From Candidatus Komeilibacteria bacterium (GTDB lineage: Bacteria > Patescibacteriota > Patescibacteriia > UBA1558): a stretch of DNA of 16,310 nucleotides. Made by a program: the position numbers and the translations under genes. Numbering within the stretch: the stretch's first letter is position 1; each line of letters starts with the position of its first letter. Positions 1-6,062 of this stretch are shown here, in pieces. The notes below the pieces were generated by a model. The model made no database searches, had not been told where the DNA came from, and was given only the letters and a program-made list of their open reading frames with translations. The stretch spans positions 1 through 16,310 of the forward strand of contig JANLIN010000002.1 in the NCBI GenBank assembly GCA_024654345.1, read 5' to 3'.

Positions 1-1205
1 GAATCATAAATACTATGCGATTGGCTCATTTCCAATATTTCCGATTGAAATTTATCAATAGTTTTTTTATCAACATCACTTAGGATTAGCTCTGTGAATT
101 TAGAAAAATTTGATATTGTTTTTCCCTCCTTTAATAACTCTGGAATATGTTTTGCTTGAATGATTTCGCTGAAAATCGTTTCGTTTGTTGATACTTTGAG
201 GAGTCCATTACGGAAAGCTTTGCCACCATACAATTGCATCGCCCTGATGTCAGCCTTAACCTCGCCAATTCTTGAGAAAGCATTCGTTATCCTGAAATAG
301 AGATGAACGTATAAAAGCAAAAGCCAATAGGCAGGGTTCAATGACATGATTACTCTAACAATTCCACCTTCTTCATTCTCATTACTTGAGGGGCCAGGCA
401 TAGATCGTAAAGTATTTGTGAGGGAACTTCCCATTGCATAGGTGAAAGGAGTCCATTGCGTATCTTTGTTACTAAAATGTCCGTATTCATGAGCAAGTAT
501 CGCCTTAAATTCATCAATTGATAATTTATGCAATGACGGCAGCCCAATTTCAAGCACTCTTGTACCGCCACCGAAAATTTTTGAAAGAAGGTTGCCTTCC
601 AAATAAACACCTATGCCTGGCTCCGGTGTTACAATAATTTTGCCTATTGGCTTTGATTCAATTTCTTTGGCAATATCTTGCGTAAGTTTCCACAATTTTT
701 TCTCCTCGTTCTCATTCAGGGCAATGCCAAATGGTTTTCTCTCAGGAGGGAAAAACAAATAGTAAATACCAATTAAAACCGCAAGGCCTGTACCAAGAAC
801 AACGATACCCAAACCAATTGGAACAGCAATGGGTATTCTTGGTAGTTGAAATATTCCTATCACTCCGTACAGGCCGAAATCAATTGCAGCAAAAAGTCCT
901 ACTGCGAATAGATAAAGAAGAAAAGGAAATAATGTGATTAAGAGTAATCCATAAACACGTAATAAACCTTTTTTGACAATAAGCTCATCAGATTTTCCTT
1001 GTAAGAAAGAATTTACGGATTTTTCAAATTTTTTATTTAGTGAGCCACCGACCACCCTCACGATTATGTATATAACTGCAGCAGCAATCGCATAATAAAG
1101 TAAATCGCTCCAGTGAAAAGCAAAGTATGCAAAATTTGAAAAAATTATGTCATAGCCGAAAACGGCAAGTATTAGCAGAGCGATTAGTAATGCGATTGTT
1201 CTCAT
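1..1205 (-). CDS. Membrane-bound M48-family zinc metallopeptidase, partial (C-terminus cut by left edge)
   Basis: An open frame of about 401 codons runs from an ATG at 1205 to the window edge without a stop. The protein starts with a hydrophobic segment (residues 2-20) and has further likely membrane spans near 35-55, 85-110 and 125-150. A cytosolic or periplasmic catalytic region follows. HEYGH at residues 239-243 fits the HExxH zinc site, and the later GEVKAD with E315 fits the third zinc ligand (ExxxD) of M48 peptidases such as HtpX/Ste24 relatives. The family cleaves membrane or misfolded proteins; the substrate here is unknown. No Shine-Dalgarno site precedes the ATG, and the only in-frame upstream codons before a stop are three. 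A TATAAT at 1243-1248 (minus) could be the -10. The gene lies on the same strand as, and downstream of, the 2H-phosphoesterase gene, with an attC-like site between them. Family call is firm; role is not. Confidence 0.85.
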   Translation of the reverse strand, partial: MRTIALLIALLILAVFGYDIIFSNFAYFAFHWSDLLYYAIAAAVIYIIVRVVGGSLNKKFEKSVNSFLQGKSDELIVKKGLLRVYGLLLITLFPFLLYLFAVGLFAAIDFGLYGVIGIFQLPRIPIAVPIGLGIVVLGTGLAVLIGIYYLFFPPERKPFGIALNENEEKKLWKLTQDIAKEIESKPIGKIIVTPEPGIGVYLEGNLLSKIFGGGTRVLEIGLPSLHKLSIDEFKAILAHEYGHFSNKDTQWTPFTYAMGSSLTNTLRSMPGPSSNENEEGGIVRVIMSLNPAYWLLLLYVHLYFRITNAFSRIGEVKADIRAMQLYGGKAFRNGLLKVSTNETIFSEIIQAKHIPELLKEGKTISNFSKFTELILSDVDKKTIDKFQSEILEMSQSHSIYD

Positions 1206-1242
1206 ATGGTTATTTTAAGAATAAAATTTTCTTCCTTAATTT

Positions 1243-1270
1243 ATTATAGCCGTCAAAATATTTCGTACAA
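1243..1270 (-). promoter_or_regulatory. Possible sigma70-type promoter for the M48 peptidase gene
   Basis: On the minus strand a perfect TATAAT lies at 1243-1248, with TTGTAC at 1265-1270 and a 16-bp spacer. The predicted start of transcription is about 30 nt upstream of the ATG at 1205. The -35 would overlap the outer box of the attC-like site, so a transcript could start at the edge of the recombination site. Confidence 0.4.
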
Positions 1271-1354
1271 CGTTCGCGTGTATGAGAAGTTTGCGAAGCA
1301 AATTTGGGCGGAGGCTTTTGTATAAAAGCCGTAACCTCATACACGCTGTTATAT
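1265..1354 (-). other. attC-like folded recombination site (integron-type)
   Basis: On the plus strand GTACAAC (1265-1271) and GTTATAT (1348-1354) are each one mismatch from the R boxes RYYYAAC and GTTRRRY of integron attC sites. Just inside them is a perfect 11-bp stem, 1276-1286 with 1336-1346, after an unequal spacer (4 nt against 1 nt), as in attC. The middle folds into two more hairpins: 1287-1294 with 1298-1305 (8 bp, one wobble, GAA loop) and 1313-1319 with 1324-1330 (7 bp perfect). Length (90 nt) is within the usual attC range. It lies between two genes on the same strand. It could instead be a structured RNA or a remnant of a palindromic mobile element. Confidence 0.42.
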
Positions 1355-1412
1355 GATGTATACTTTTTCTTTTTACCCGTTAGGGTCGCTTCACCAAAAT
1401 AAATAAAATTTG
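1348..1412 (+). repeat. Inverted repeat, left copy
   Basis: This segment matches the reverse complement of 2187-2253. The outer 9 bp (GTTATATGA) and the inner 26 bp (1387-1412) are identical to the other copy, with a pyrimidine-rich stretch between. A small hairpin (ACCC 1375-1378, GGGT 1383-1386) sits at the same place as a different-sequence hairpin in the partner. Similarity stops exactly at GTT (1348), which is also the inner box of the attC-like site. The pair encloses the 2H-phosphoesterase gene. Confidence 0.8.
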
Positions 1413-1423
1413 GTTTATCCTTA

Positions 1424-1472
1424 TTGGTGGGACGCAAGAGGGGAATTAAAGGGGTGAATTGCGTCCCGCCAA
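1424..1472. repeat. 14-bp inverted repeat at the 3' end of the 2H-phosphoesterase gene
   Basis: Positions 1424-1437 and 1459-1472 are inverted copies with 13 of 14 positions matching, separated by 21 nt. The element begins 7 nt beyond the stop of the minus-strand gene. There is no clear U-tract after it, so it is not a classical intrinsic terminator, although it could protect or end the transcript. Confidence 0.6.
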
Positions 1473-1478
1473 TTCTTC

Positions 1479-2120
1479 TTATTTTCTTTGTTTCATCTGC
1501 CCATCCAAACCGCCAAAATTCATTTCTGGCAATACTACTTCGCCAAATTGAAGGTCAGCCTGTTTTGGAATTGGTCCAGTAATGTCTTTCATTTTAGGAC
1601 TTCCCGGTTTGACTGGTTCCTGTCTTAATACCTGCATGTGTATGTCACCGCCCTCAAAACCGAGGGTGACATGAAAGTCTTTCGGAAGCAGACCTACTTT
1701 TTGTCGGAATGCTTGTAGTGCTGGAATATCTAGGGCGACGAAAGCTGTCTTTTTCACCTTATCAACTTCGCGCATTTGATATTGAGGCGAGCCGCCGTCA
1801 ATAAAACCTATTCCTTTTACAACAATACCCTCGCCGCGCTGGATTTGTTCGTTAATCTGTTGAAGTTCGGCAAGTGTCTCATCGTCGAGTGTACTCAAAA
1901 TTTTGCTTTCAGTTGGGCCGATGATAGTGAGGTGGAATCCGTCTGGGCGAGGTTCAAGATTTGCGCCTGTAGATTCTCTCACTGATTGGAGGGCGGAGTT
2001 AAAATCTCCAGTAATTTCCACCTCGAGTGTTTGCATATCGGCAAGTCTCTCGCGTGTTAATTCGGGCGATTTTGGTTTTTCTACGGGTGGTTCGTAGCCA
2101 CCCATTTCTGGATTTCTCAT
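1479..2120 (-). CDS. 2H phosphoesterase-like protein (2'-5' RNA ligase/cyclic phosphodiesterase fold)
   Basis: The 213-residue product carries two HxTx motifs: FHLTII near residue 62 and FHVTLGF near residue 148. The spacing of roughly 85 residues is typical of the 2H phosphoesterase superfamily, which uses the paired His/Thr to act on 2',3'-cyclic phosphates or 2'-5' linkages in RNA and nucleotides. The N-terminal 25 residues and C-terminal 40 are Pro/Gly/Lys-rich and probably flexible. No signal peptide or membrane span is seen, so it should be cytosolic. The substrate cannot be told; RNA end repair is one possibility. The ATG at 2120 has no visible Shine-Dalgarno site. The gene is divergent from the Xer recombinase and lies inside an inverted repeat pair, with an attC-like site downstream, so it could be a mobile cassette. 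Confidence 0.65.
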   Translation of the reverse strand: MRNPEMGGYEPPVEKPKSPELTRERLADMQTLEVEITGDFNSALQSVRESTGANLEPRPDGFHLTIIGPTESKILSTLDDETLAELQQINEQIQRGEGIVVKGIGFIDGGSPQYQMREVDKVKKTAFVALDIPALQAFRQKVGLLPKDFHVTLGFEGGDIHMQVLRQEPVKPGSPKMKDITGPIPKQADLQFGEVVLPEMNFGGLDGQMKQRK

Positions 2121-2186
2121 AGAATTTGGTTAGTTAAATTTATATTAAATTGTCTTCCTTATTTTCCCCTATATAATAGAGAAAAT

Positions 2187-2253
2187 CAAATTTTATTTAT
2201 TTTGGTGAAGCGCGGGCGGTAGCCCGAAAAGAAAAAAGTATATGTCATATAAC
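2187..2253 (-). repeat. Inverted repeat, right copy
   Basis: Partner of the left copy: 2187-2212 is the exact reverse complement of 1387-1412, and 2245-2253 the exact reverse complement of 1348-1356. The internal hairpin here is CGGGC (2213-2217) with GCCCG (2222-2226), of different sequence from the left copy but paired in the same way. The copy lies upstream of both the 2H-phosphoesterase gene (minus) and the Xer gene (plus). Confidence 0.8.
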
Positions 2254-2280
2254 TCGTTTCTAGACGAAAAATATATAGTA

Positions 2281-2308
2281 TAATATAATAATTTTGCTTA
2301 TTATACGA
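2281..2308 (+). other. dif-like Xer core site upstream of the recombinase gene
   Basis: Two 11-bp arms, 2281-2291 (TAATATAATAA) and 2298-2308 (TTATTATACGA), flank a 6-bp centre TTTTGC. The inner eight bases of the arms are perfect inverted copies, and the ATAA-N6-TTAT core is the same as in bacterial dif sites. The 28-bp size is that of a standard dif. It lies 36 nt before the recombinase ATG, as in streptococcal and epsilonproteobacterial Xer systems where the site adjoins the gene. The region is AT-rich, so chance is a real alternative, and a TATAAT at 2279-2284 overlaps it. Confidence 0.4.
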
Positions 2309-2344
2309 ACAATTTTGTTTATTTATCTTCTTAATTATACGCCT

Positions 2345-3160
2345 ATGATGACCTACTTACAAGAATTGGAGAGAGAGCTGAAACTTAGGAATTATAGCCG
2401 AAAAACCATCAATAGCTATACATCCTGCCTTAAAAAGTACTTTGAGGCTCAACGAGAAGATTTTGAAAAACCAAATCTGGATAGTATAAAGGACTTTTTG
2501 TTGAGTCTGCAAGACGATGATAAGTCTCCCCAAACAATCAATCTTCACCTCAACGCCATCAAATATTTCTATCGAGAAGTCAAACACTCGGCCGTCAAGA
2601 TAGACATCAAGTTCGCCAAACGTTCTAAGAAATTGCCAGTGGTGTTGAGTCGTCAAGACATTCAAAATTTGTTGGACAGTATAAAAAATCCTAAACATAA
2701 AACACTCGTTGCACTAGCCTACGGATCCGGGCTGAGAGTGAGCGAAGTGATAAATTTGCGCGTCGGTGATATTGATTTTGATAATTTGAGTATTCACATC
2801 AAAGAAGCCAAGGGCCAGAAGGACCGAATAACAATTTTTCCGGAGAAAATAATAGATCAATTAAAAGTAATAACGTTGGGCTATACCGCCCGTGATTTTG
2901 TTTTCGTTAGCGAAAGAGGCGGTAAGATGAGTACACGCTCTTTACAGCTGCTCTTTGCTGCCGCCCTGAAAAAATCAGGGATCACCAAACCGGCTACTTT
3001 TCACTCGCTAAGACATTCCTTCGCCACTCACCTCTTGGAAAATGGTGTAGACATACGCTATGTGCAGAAAATACTGGGGCATGAGAGTATCCGTACCACT
3101 CAACAGTACACGCAAGTGACCAACCCGGCTATTCAAAATATAAAAAGTCCATTATGTTAA
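2345..3160 (+). CDS. Xer-type tyrosine recombinase
   Basis: A 271-residue site-specific recombinase with the usual two parts: an N-terminal SAM-like core-binding domain (about residues 3-85) and a C-terminal catalytic domain (about 100-265). The catalytic set is visible: R131 in GSGLR, Lys in AKGQKDR, H220 and R223 in HSLRH, H246 in LGHES and nucleophile Y255 in TTQQY. Length and lack of insertions fit XerC/XerD/XerA-type proteins. The end (GITKPATFHSLRHSFATHLL, and IKSPL near the C-terminus) resembles integron integrases, but the extra IntI segment before this motif is missing. The frame is open upstream to 2294, but that extension is hydrophobic and unlike the family, so ATG 2345 (or 2348) is chosen. 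It overlaps recG by 7 nt. Chromosome dimer resolution is the likely role; a cassette recombinase is the alternative. Confidence 0.9.
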   Translation: MMTYLQELERELKLRNYSRKTINSYTSCLKKYFEAQREDFEKPNLDSIKDFLLSLQDDDKSPQTINLHLNAIKYFYREVKHSAVKIDIKFAKRSKKLPVVLSRQDIQNLLDSIKNPKHKTLVALAYGSGLRVSEVINLRVGDIDFDNLSIHIKEAKGQKDRITIFPEKIIDQLKVITLGYTARDFVFVSERGGKMSTRSLQLLFAAALKKSGITKPATFHSLRHSFATHLLENGVDIRYVQKILGHESIRTTQQYTQVTNPAIQNIKSPLC

Positions 3161-5235
3161 CACTCGCCAGTAAAGTAGAAAATATTAATACTGTGGGTAA
3201 GGCTATCGCCGGCCGGTTAAAAAAGATGGGCATTGGAAACGTGCGCGAGCTTTTGTGGCACGTGCCTTTTCGCTATGAGGACTTCAGTCAAACTGTGCCG
3301 ATCGGTCAACTGCAGTCGGATCAAATGGTGACCATTCGGGGACAGCTGGAACTTTTGTCGGCGCGACGGGCGCGTCACCGACGACTGAGTATTACCGAGG
3401 GTCTGGTGACGGATGATAGTGGCTCACTGAAGGTAGTGTGGTTCAATCAACCCTACCTCACGAAAATGCTGAAACCCGGTGACAGTATCATTCTTTCCGG
3501 CAAAGTCAGTGGTGATCTACTCGGACGACAGATGACAAATCCTTCTTTTGAAAAAGATAAAGCCGACACGACCCACACCGCCAGACTGATTCCAGTTTAT
3601 AGTGCCACTGAAGGTTTGACCCAAAAACAACTGCGTTATCTTATCAAAACTTGTCTGCCCTTGGCCGCCAATATCAAGGAATGGTTGCCGGAAGAGATTA
3701 AGCAAGAGTTTAAACTTATAGATCTCGCCCTCGCCGTCGAACAGATCCATTATCCGGACAATCAAACCGCCTTGGAAAAATCTAAGAACCGACTGGAGTT
3801 TGACGAAATATTTTTATTACAACTCCAACAGCAGTTGATCCGCCAAACACTGAAGCGCGTCTCCGCGCCTCCTATTAAATTTCAGGAAGAAGCGATTAAA
3901 CAATTTGTGGCTGACTTGCCTTTCACTCTGACAAAGGACCAAAAAATATCGACTTGGGAAATATTGAAAGACTGTGCCCTATCGTCGCCGATGAATAGAC
4001 TGCTCAACGGTGATGTTGGCTCGGGCAAAACGGTAGTAGCCACTATTGCCGCTTATAATGCCGCTTTGGGCGGTTATCAGGCCGTCTTGATGGCGCCTAC
4101 CGCCATTTTGGCCAAGCAACATCTGCAATCTATTAACAAGATTTTACCCGCTTCTGATCTGTGTTACGCTCTCCTCACACAAGCTGAAGCTAGTCTGTAT
4201 GATGGTGAAAATATTGTGGTCGTCAAAAAAAGTGAGCTCTTGAAAAAACTGGCCAGCGGTGAGATAAAATTTGTCATCGGTACGCACGCCTTGCTACAAC
4301 AACAGGTAAAATTTGCCAATCTCGGCTTGGCTATCATTGACGAACAACATCGTTTCGGCGTTGACCAACGGAAAACTCTGCGCGCCAAATCAGGTGATAC
4401 CGAAACCATGCCCCACTTTTTATCGATGACCGCCACCCCTATCCCCCGCACACTGGCGCTAGCCATGTATGGTGATCTTGATTTATCGCTCATCAAAATG
4501 ATGCCGGCCGGACGCCGCACAGTGATTACCAGACTGGTAGATGAAAGCAAAAGAACGGCGGCCTATGAGTTCATAAACAAACAGCTGACCGCTGGTCGGC
4601 AAGCCTTTGTCATCTGCCCGCTCATTGACGCTTCTGATAAGCTGGGCGTCAAATCGGTGACGGAGGAGTTCGATCGACTGGATAAAGAAATCTTCCCTCA
4701 TTTACCGGTGGCGATACTGCACGGTAAGATGAAGGCCGCTGAAAAAGACAAAGTTATGCAGGAATTCAAAGACGATAAAATTAAAGTTCTCGTTTCCACC
4801 TCGGTGGTGGAAGTCGGGGTGGATATTCCGAATGCCAGCATCATGATCATCGAGGGCGCGGATCGATTTGGACTGTCGCAACTGCACCAATTCCGTGGCC
4901 GCGTCGGTCGCGGAGAACATCAATCATACTGCTTACTATTCACTGACAGCCACAGCCCGCAAACCAGCAAAAGACTGCGGGTGATGACGGAGGTCAATGA
5001 TGGCTTTGCGTTGGCTGAAGCTGATCTGAAATATCGTGGTGGTGGTGATATCTACGGCACAGCCCAGTCAGGTCGACTCAACCAACTACGTGCCAATCTT
5101 TTGACCAATGTTAACTTGATAAAAAAAGCCCGCACGGCGGCGGTGAATATATTGACGGCTGATCCGACACTGGAACACTATCCGAAACTGAGAGAAAGAA
5201 TGGAAGAATACGATACCTCCGGACACATGGAATAA
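3154..5235 (+). CDS. recG: ATP-dependent DNA helicase RecG
   Basis: The 693-residue protein equals the usual RecG length. The N-terminal wedge/OB region occupies about residues 50-160 and binds branched DNA. The superfamily 2 helicase core follows, with Walker A GDVGSGKT (286-293), DEQH box (396-399, the RecG/Mfd form of motif II), SMTATPIPRTLAL (motif III, about 424) and QFRGRVGRG (579-587, motif VI). A RecG C-terminal region follows with LAEADLKYRGGGDIYG. RecG remodels stalled replication forks and Holliday junctions. The ATG at 3154 overlaps the end of the Xer gene by 7 nt, which implies translational coupling of two genes that both act on chromosome junctions. Confidence 0.97.
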   Translation: MLTLASKVENINTVGKAIAGRLKKMGIGNVRELLWHVPFRYEDFSQTVPIGQLQSDQMVTIRGQLELLSARRARHRRLSITEGLVTDDSGSLKVVWFNQPYLTKMLKPGDSIILSGKVSGDLLGRQMTNPSFEKDKADTTHTARLIPVYSATEGLTQKQLRYLIKTCLPLAANIKEWLPEEIKQEFKLIDLALAVEQIHYPDNQTALEKSKNRLEFDEIFLLQLQQQLIRQTLKRVSAPPIKFQEEAIKQFVADLPFTLTKDQKISTWEILKDCALSSPMNRLLNGDVGSGKTVVATIAAYNAALGGYQAVLMAPTAILAKQHLQSINKILPASDLCYALLTQAEASLYDGENIVVVKKSELLKKLASGEIKFVIGTHALLQQQVKFANLGLAIIDEQHRFGVDQRKTLRAKSGDTETMPHFLSMTATPIPRTLALAMYGDLDLSLIKMMPAGRRTVITRLVDESKRTAAYEFINKQLTAGRQAFVICPLIDASDKLGVKSVTEEFDRLDKEIFPHLPVAILHGKMKAAEKDKVMQEFKDDKIKVLVSTSVVEVGVDIPNASIMIIEGADRFGLSQLHQFRGRVGRGEHQSYCLLFTDSHSPQTSKRLRVMTEVNDGFALAEADLKYRGGGDIYGTAQSGRLNQLRANLLTNVNLIKKARTAAVNILTADPTLEHYPKLRERMEEYDTSGHME

Positions 5236-5271
5236 GATGGCGAATAGATTTCGAGTGTCAAGAATTGAGGG

Positions 5272-5369
5272 TTGAGCTAACGCTCACAGGCATTTAGAGC
5301 GGATGAGGGTGGAAGGGTGCGATGTTCTTTAATTTGAGCTAGCGCTCGCAGGCGTTCGGGGCGGATGAG
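5272..5369 (+). repeat. Diverged direct repeat, two copies (5272-5307 and 5334-5369)
   Basis: Two 36-bp copies match at 30 positions and start 62 bp apart. All six differences are transitions, five A to G and one T to C, all toward GC in the second copy. Each copy opens with a small hairpin, GAGC-TAAC-GCTC or GAGC-TAGC-GCTC. They may be remnants of a short interspersed repeat family. Confidence 0.75.
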
Positions 5370-5378
5370 ATCCTTACG

Positions 5379-5408
5379 CCCTGAAGCGGAGCATAGCTCG
5401 CTTCAGGG
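5379..5408. other. Stem-loop after recG
   Basis: CCCTGAAGCG (5379-5388) and CGCTTCAGGG (5399-5408) form a perfect 10-bp stem around a 10-nt loop that can add three more pairs. No T-tract follows on either strand. It could stabilise the recG mRNA 3' end or belong to the adjoining repeat unit. Confidence 0.6.
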
Positions 5409-5424
5409 CTCAGGAATACGAGGT

Positions 5425-5458
5425 ATAAAAAAGACTCTCTCATTTTATTGAGAGAGTC
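5425..5458 (-). terminator. Intrinsic terminator of the two-TM membrane protein gene
   Basis: GACTCTCTCA (5433-5442) and TGAGAGAGTC (5449-5458) form a perfect 10-bp stem with a 6-nt loop. On the minus strand the stem is followed by six U (complement of 5427-5432). It lies 15 nt after the stop of the minus-strand gene. Confidence 0.85.
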
Positions 5459-5473
5459 ATATTGATGGTATTA

Positions 5474-5950
5474 CTAAAAATCACTGTCATCAAATTCCAC
5501 ATCGGACTCCTGAAGCGGGAAACCGACATATCGAAATACCAAGTATTCACCCGCACTTGCCATACTGAAAGGGGTTTGTCCCGAAACTTGGTCTTTTAAT
5601 AATGATCTAATGACGCCACCATTAGGAACAAAACAGTAATCAGTTGATAGTAGCGCTATCACTCTTTGGACTGATATTGCTTCTTTGCACAGCAGGATAA
5701 TGAATCGGTCGCTACCAACCATCAGCTCCTGCCAATATTCCAGCTTGGATATATCACGGGCGTCCCTATATAAACTTATATAGGATTTCCCTAATAATAT
5801 TCCTATTACAGCGACGATCTCCAGAGAAGAAATCCCCATCAGCTGTAGCATGGCCACGATAATTACCACTAGAACTAAACTTATTGTAGCAAATAGTTTC
5901 TGCAATAGACTTTGCTGAATGTGAAACCTGCCCTCCAGACTTAAGTTCAT
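5474..5950 (-). CDS. Small membrane protein, function unknown
   Basis: The 158-residue product has two adjacent hydrophobic stretches, about residues 18-38 and 40-56, that look like a membrane hairpin. A soluble region of about 100 residues and an acidic end (ESDVEFDDSDF) follow. I do not recognise the family; the layout is like that of small two-TM proteins with a cytosolic tail. The ATG at 5950 is preferred over an in-frame ATG at 5962 because GGGAG (5956-5960) sits 5 nt before it, a good Shine-Dalgarno site. A consensus promoter lies 33 nt upstream and a terminator just downstream, so this is a single-gene unit, convergent with recG. Confidence 0.7.
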   Translation of the reverse strand: MNLSLEGRFHIQQSLLQKLFATISLVLVVIIVAMLQLMGISSLEIVAVIGILLGKSYISLYRDARDISKLEYWQELMVGSDRFIILLCKEAISVQRVIALLSTDYCFVPNGGVIRSLLKDQVSGQTPFSMASAGEYLVFRYVGFPLQESDVEFDDSDF

Positions 5951-5982
5951 CTCAACTCCCATTAAATGTTCAAAGATTTCTT

Positions 5983-6011
5983 ACATTATCATTTTCCTCG
6001 ATTATTGTCAA
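5983..6011 (-). promoter_or_regulatory. Sigma70-type promoter for the two-TM membrane protein gene
   Basis: On the minus strand TTGACA (6006-6011) and TAATGT (5983-5988) are separated by 17 bp. Transcription would begin near 5976, giving a leader of about 26 nt with the GGGAG ribosome site. Confidence 0.75.
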
Positions 6012-6012
6012 T

Positions 6013-6054
6013 TTAAAAAAATAAAAGGCCGTTTCCGATAATCGGGCGTGCCTT
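6013..6054 (-). terminator. Intrinsic terminator of the DUF4116 gene
   Basis: The stem is AAGGC (6025-6029) with GCCTT (6050-6054), interrupted by an internal loop, then CCGA (6035-6038) with TCGG (6042-6045). On the minus strand a T-rich run (complement of 6014-6023) follows. It sits 9 nt after the stop of the DUF4116 gene and just upstream of the next promoter. Confidence 0.7.
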
Positions 6055-6062
6055 TTTTAACT

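Larger units (their letters stand above)
5236..5473. other. Intergenic region with repeats between recG and a convergent gene
   Basis: No coding sequence is seen. The stretch holds a diverged 36-bp direct repeat, a strong stem-loop at 5379-5408 and the terminator of the gene on the minus strand. No clear rho-independent terminator for recG on the plus strand was found. Confidence 0.6.

Noticed and set aside
350..610. Open frame of 86 codons on minus within the M48 gene
   Set aside because: It is a shifted-frame shadow; the correct frame carries the HEYGH zinc motif and runs from 1205 to the edge.
1210..1437. 75-codon open frame on minus between the 2H gene and the M48 gene
   Set aside because: It lies across the inverted repeat and attC-like site, has no Shine-Dalgarno site, and its peptide only mirrors the repeat.
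2345..3160. Calling the recombinase a true integron integrase (IntI)
   Set aside because: The IntI-specific extra segment before the HxxRH motif is missing, so the gene is annotated as Xer-type.
5272..5369. CRISPR array from the two 36-bp repeats
   Set aside because: Only two diverged copies are present, there is no third repeat and no cas gene in the window.
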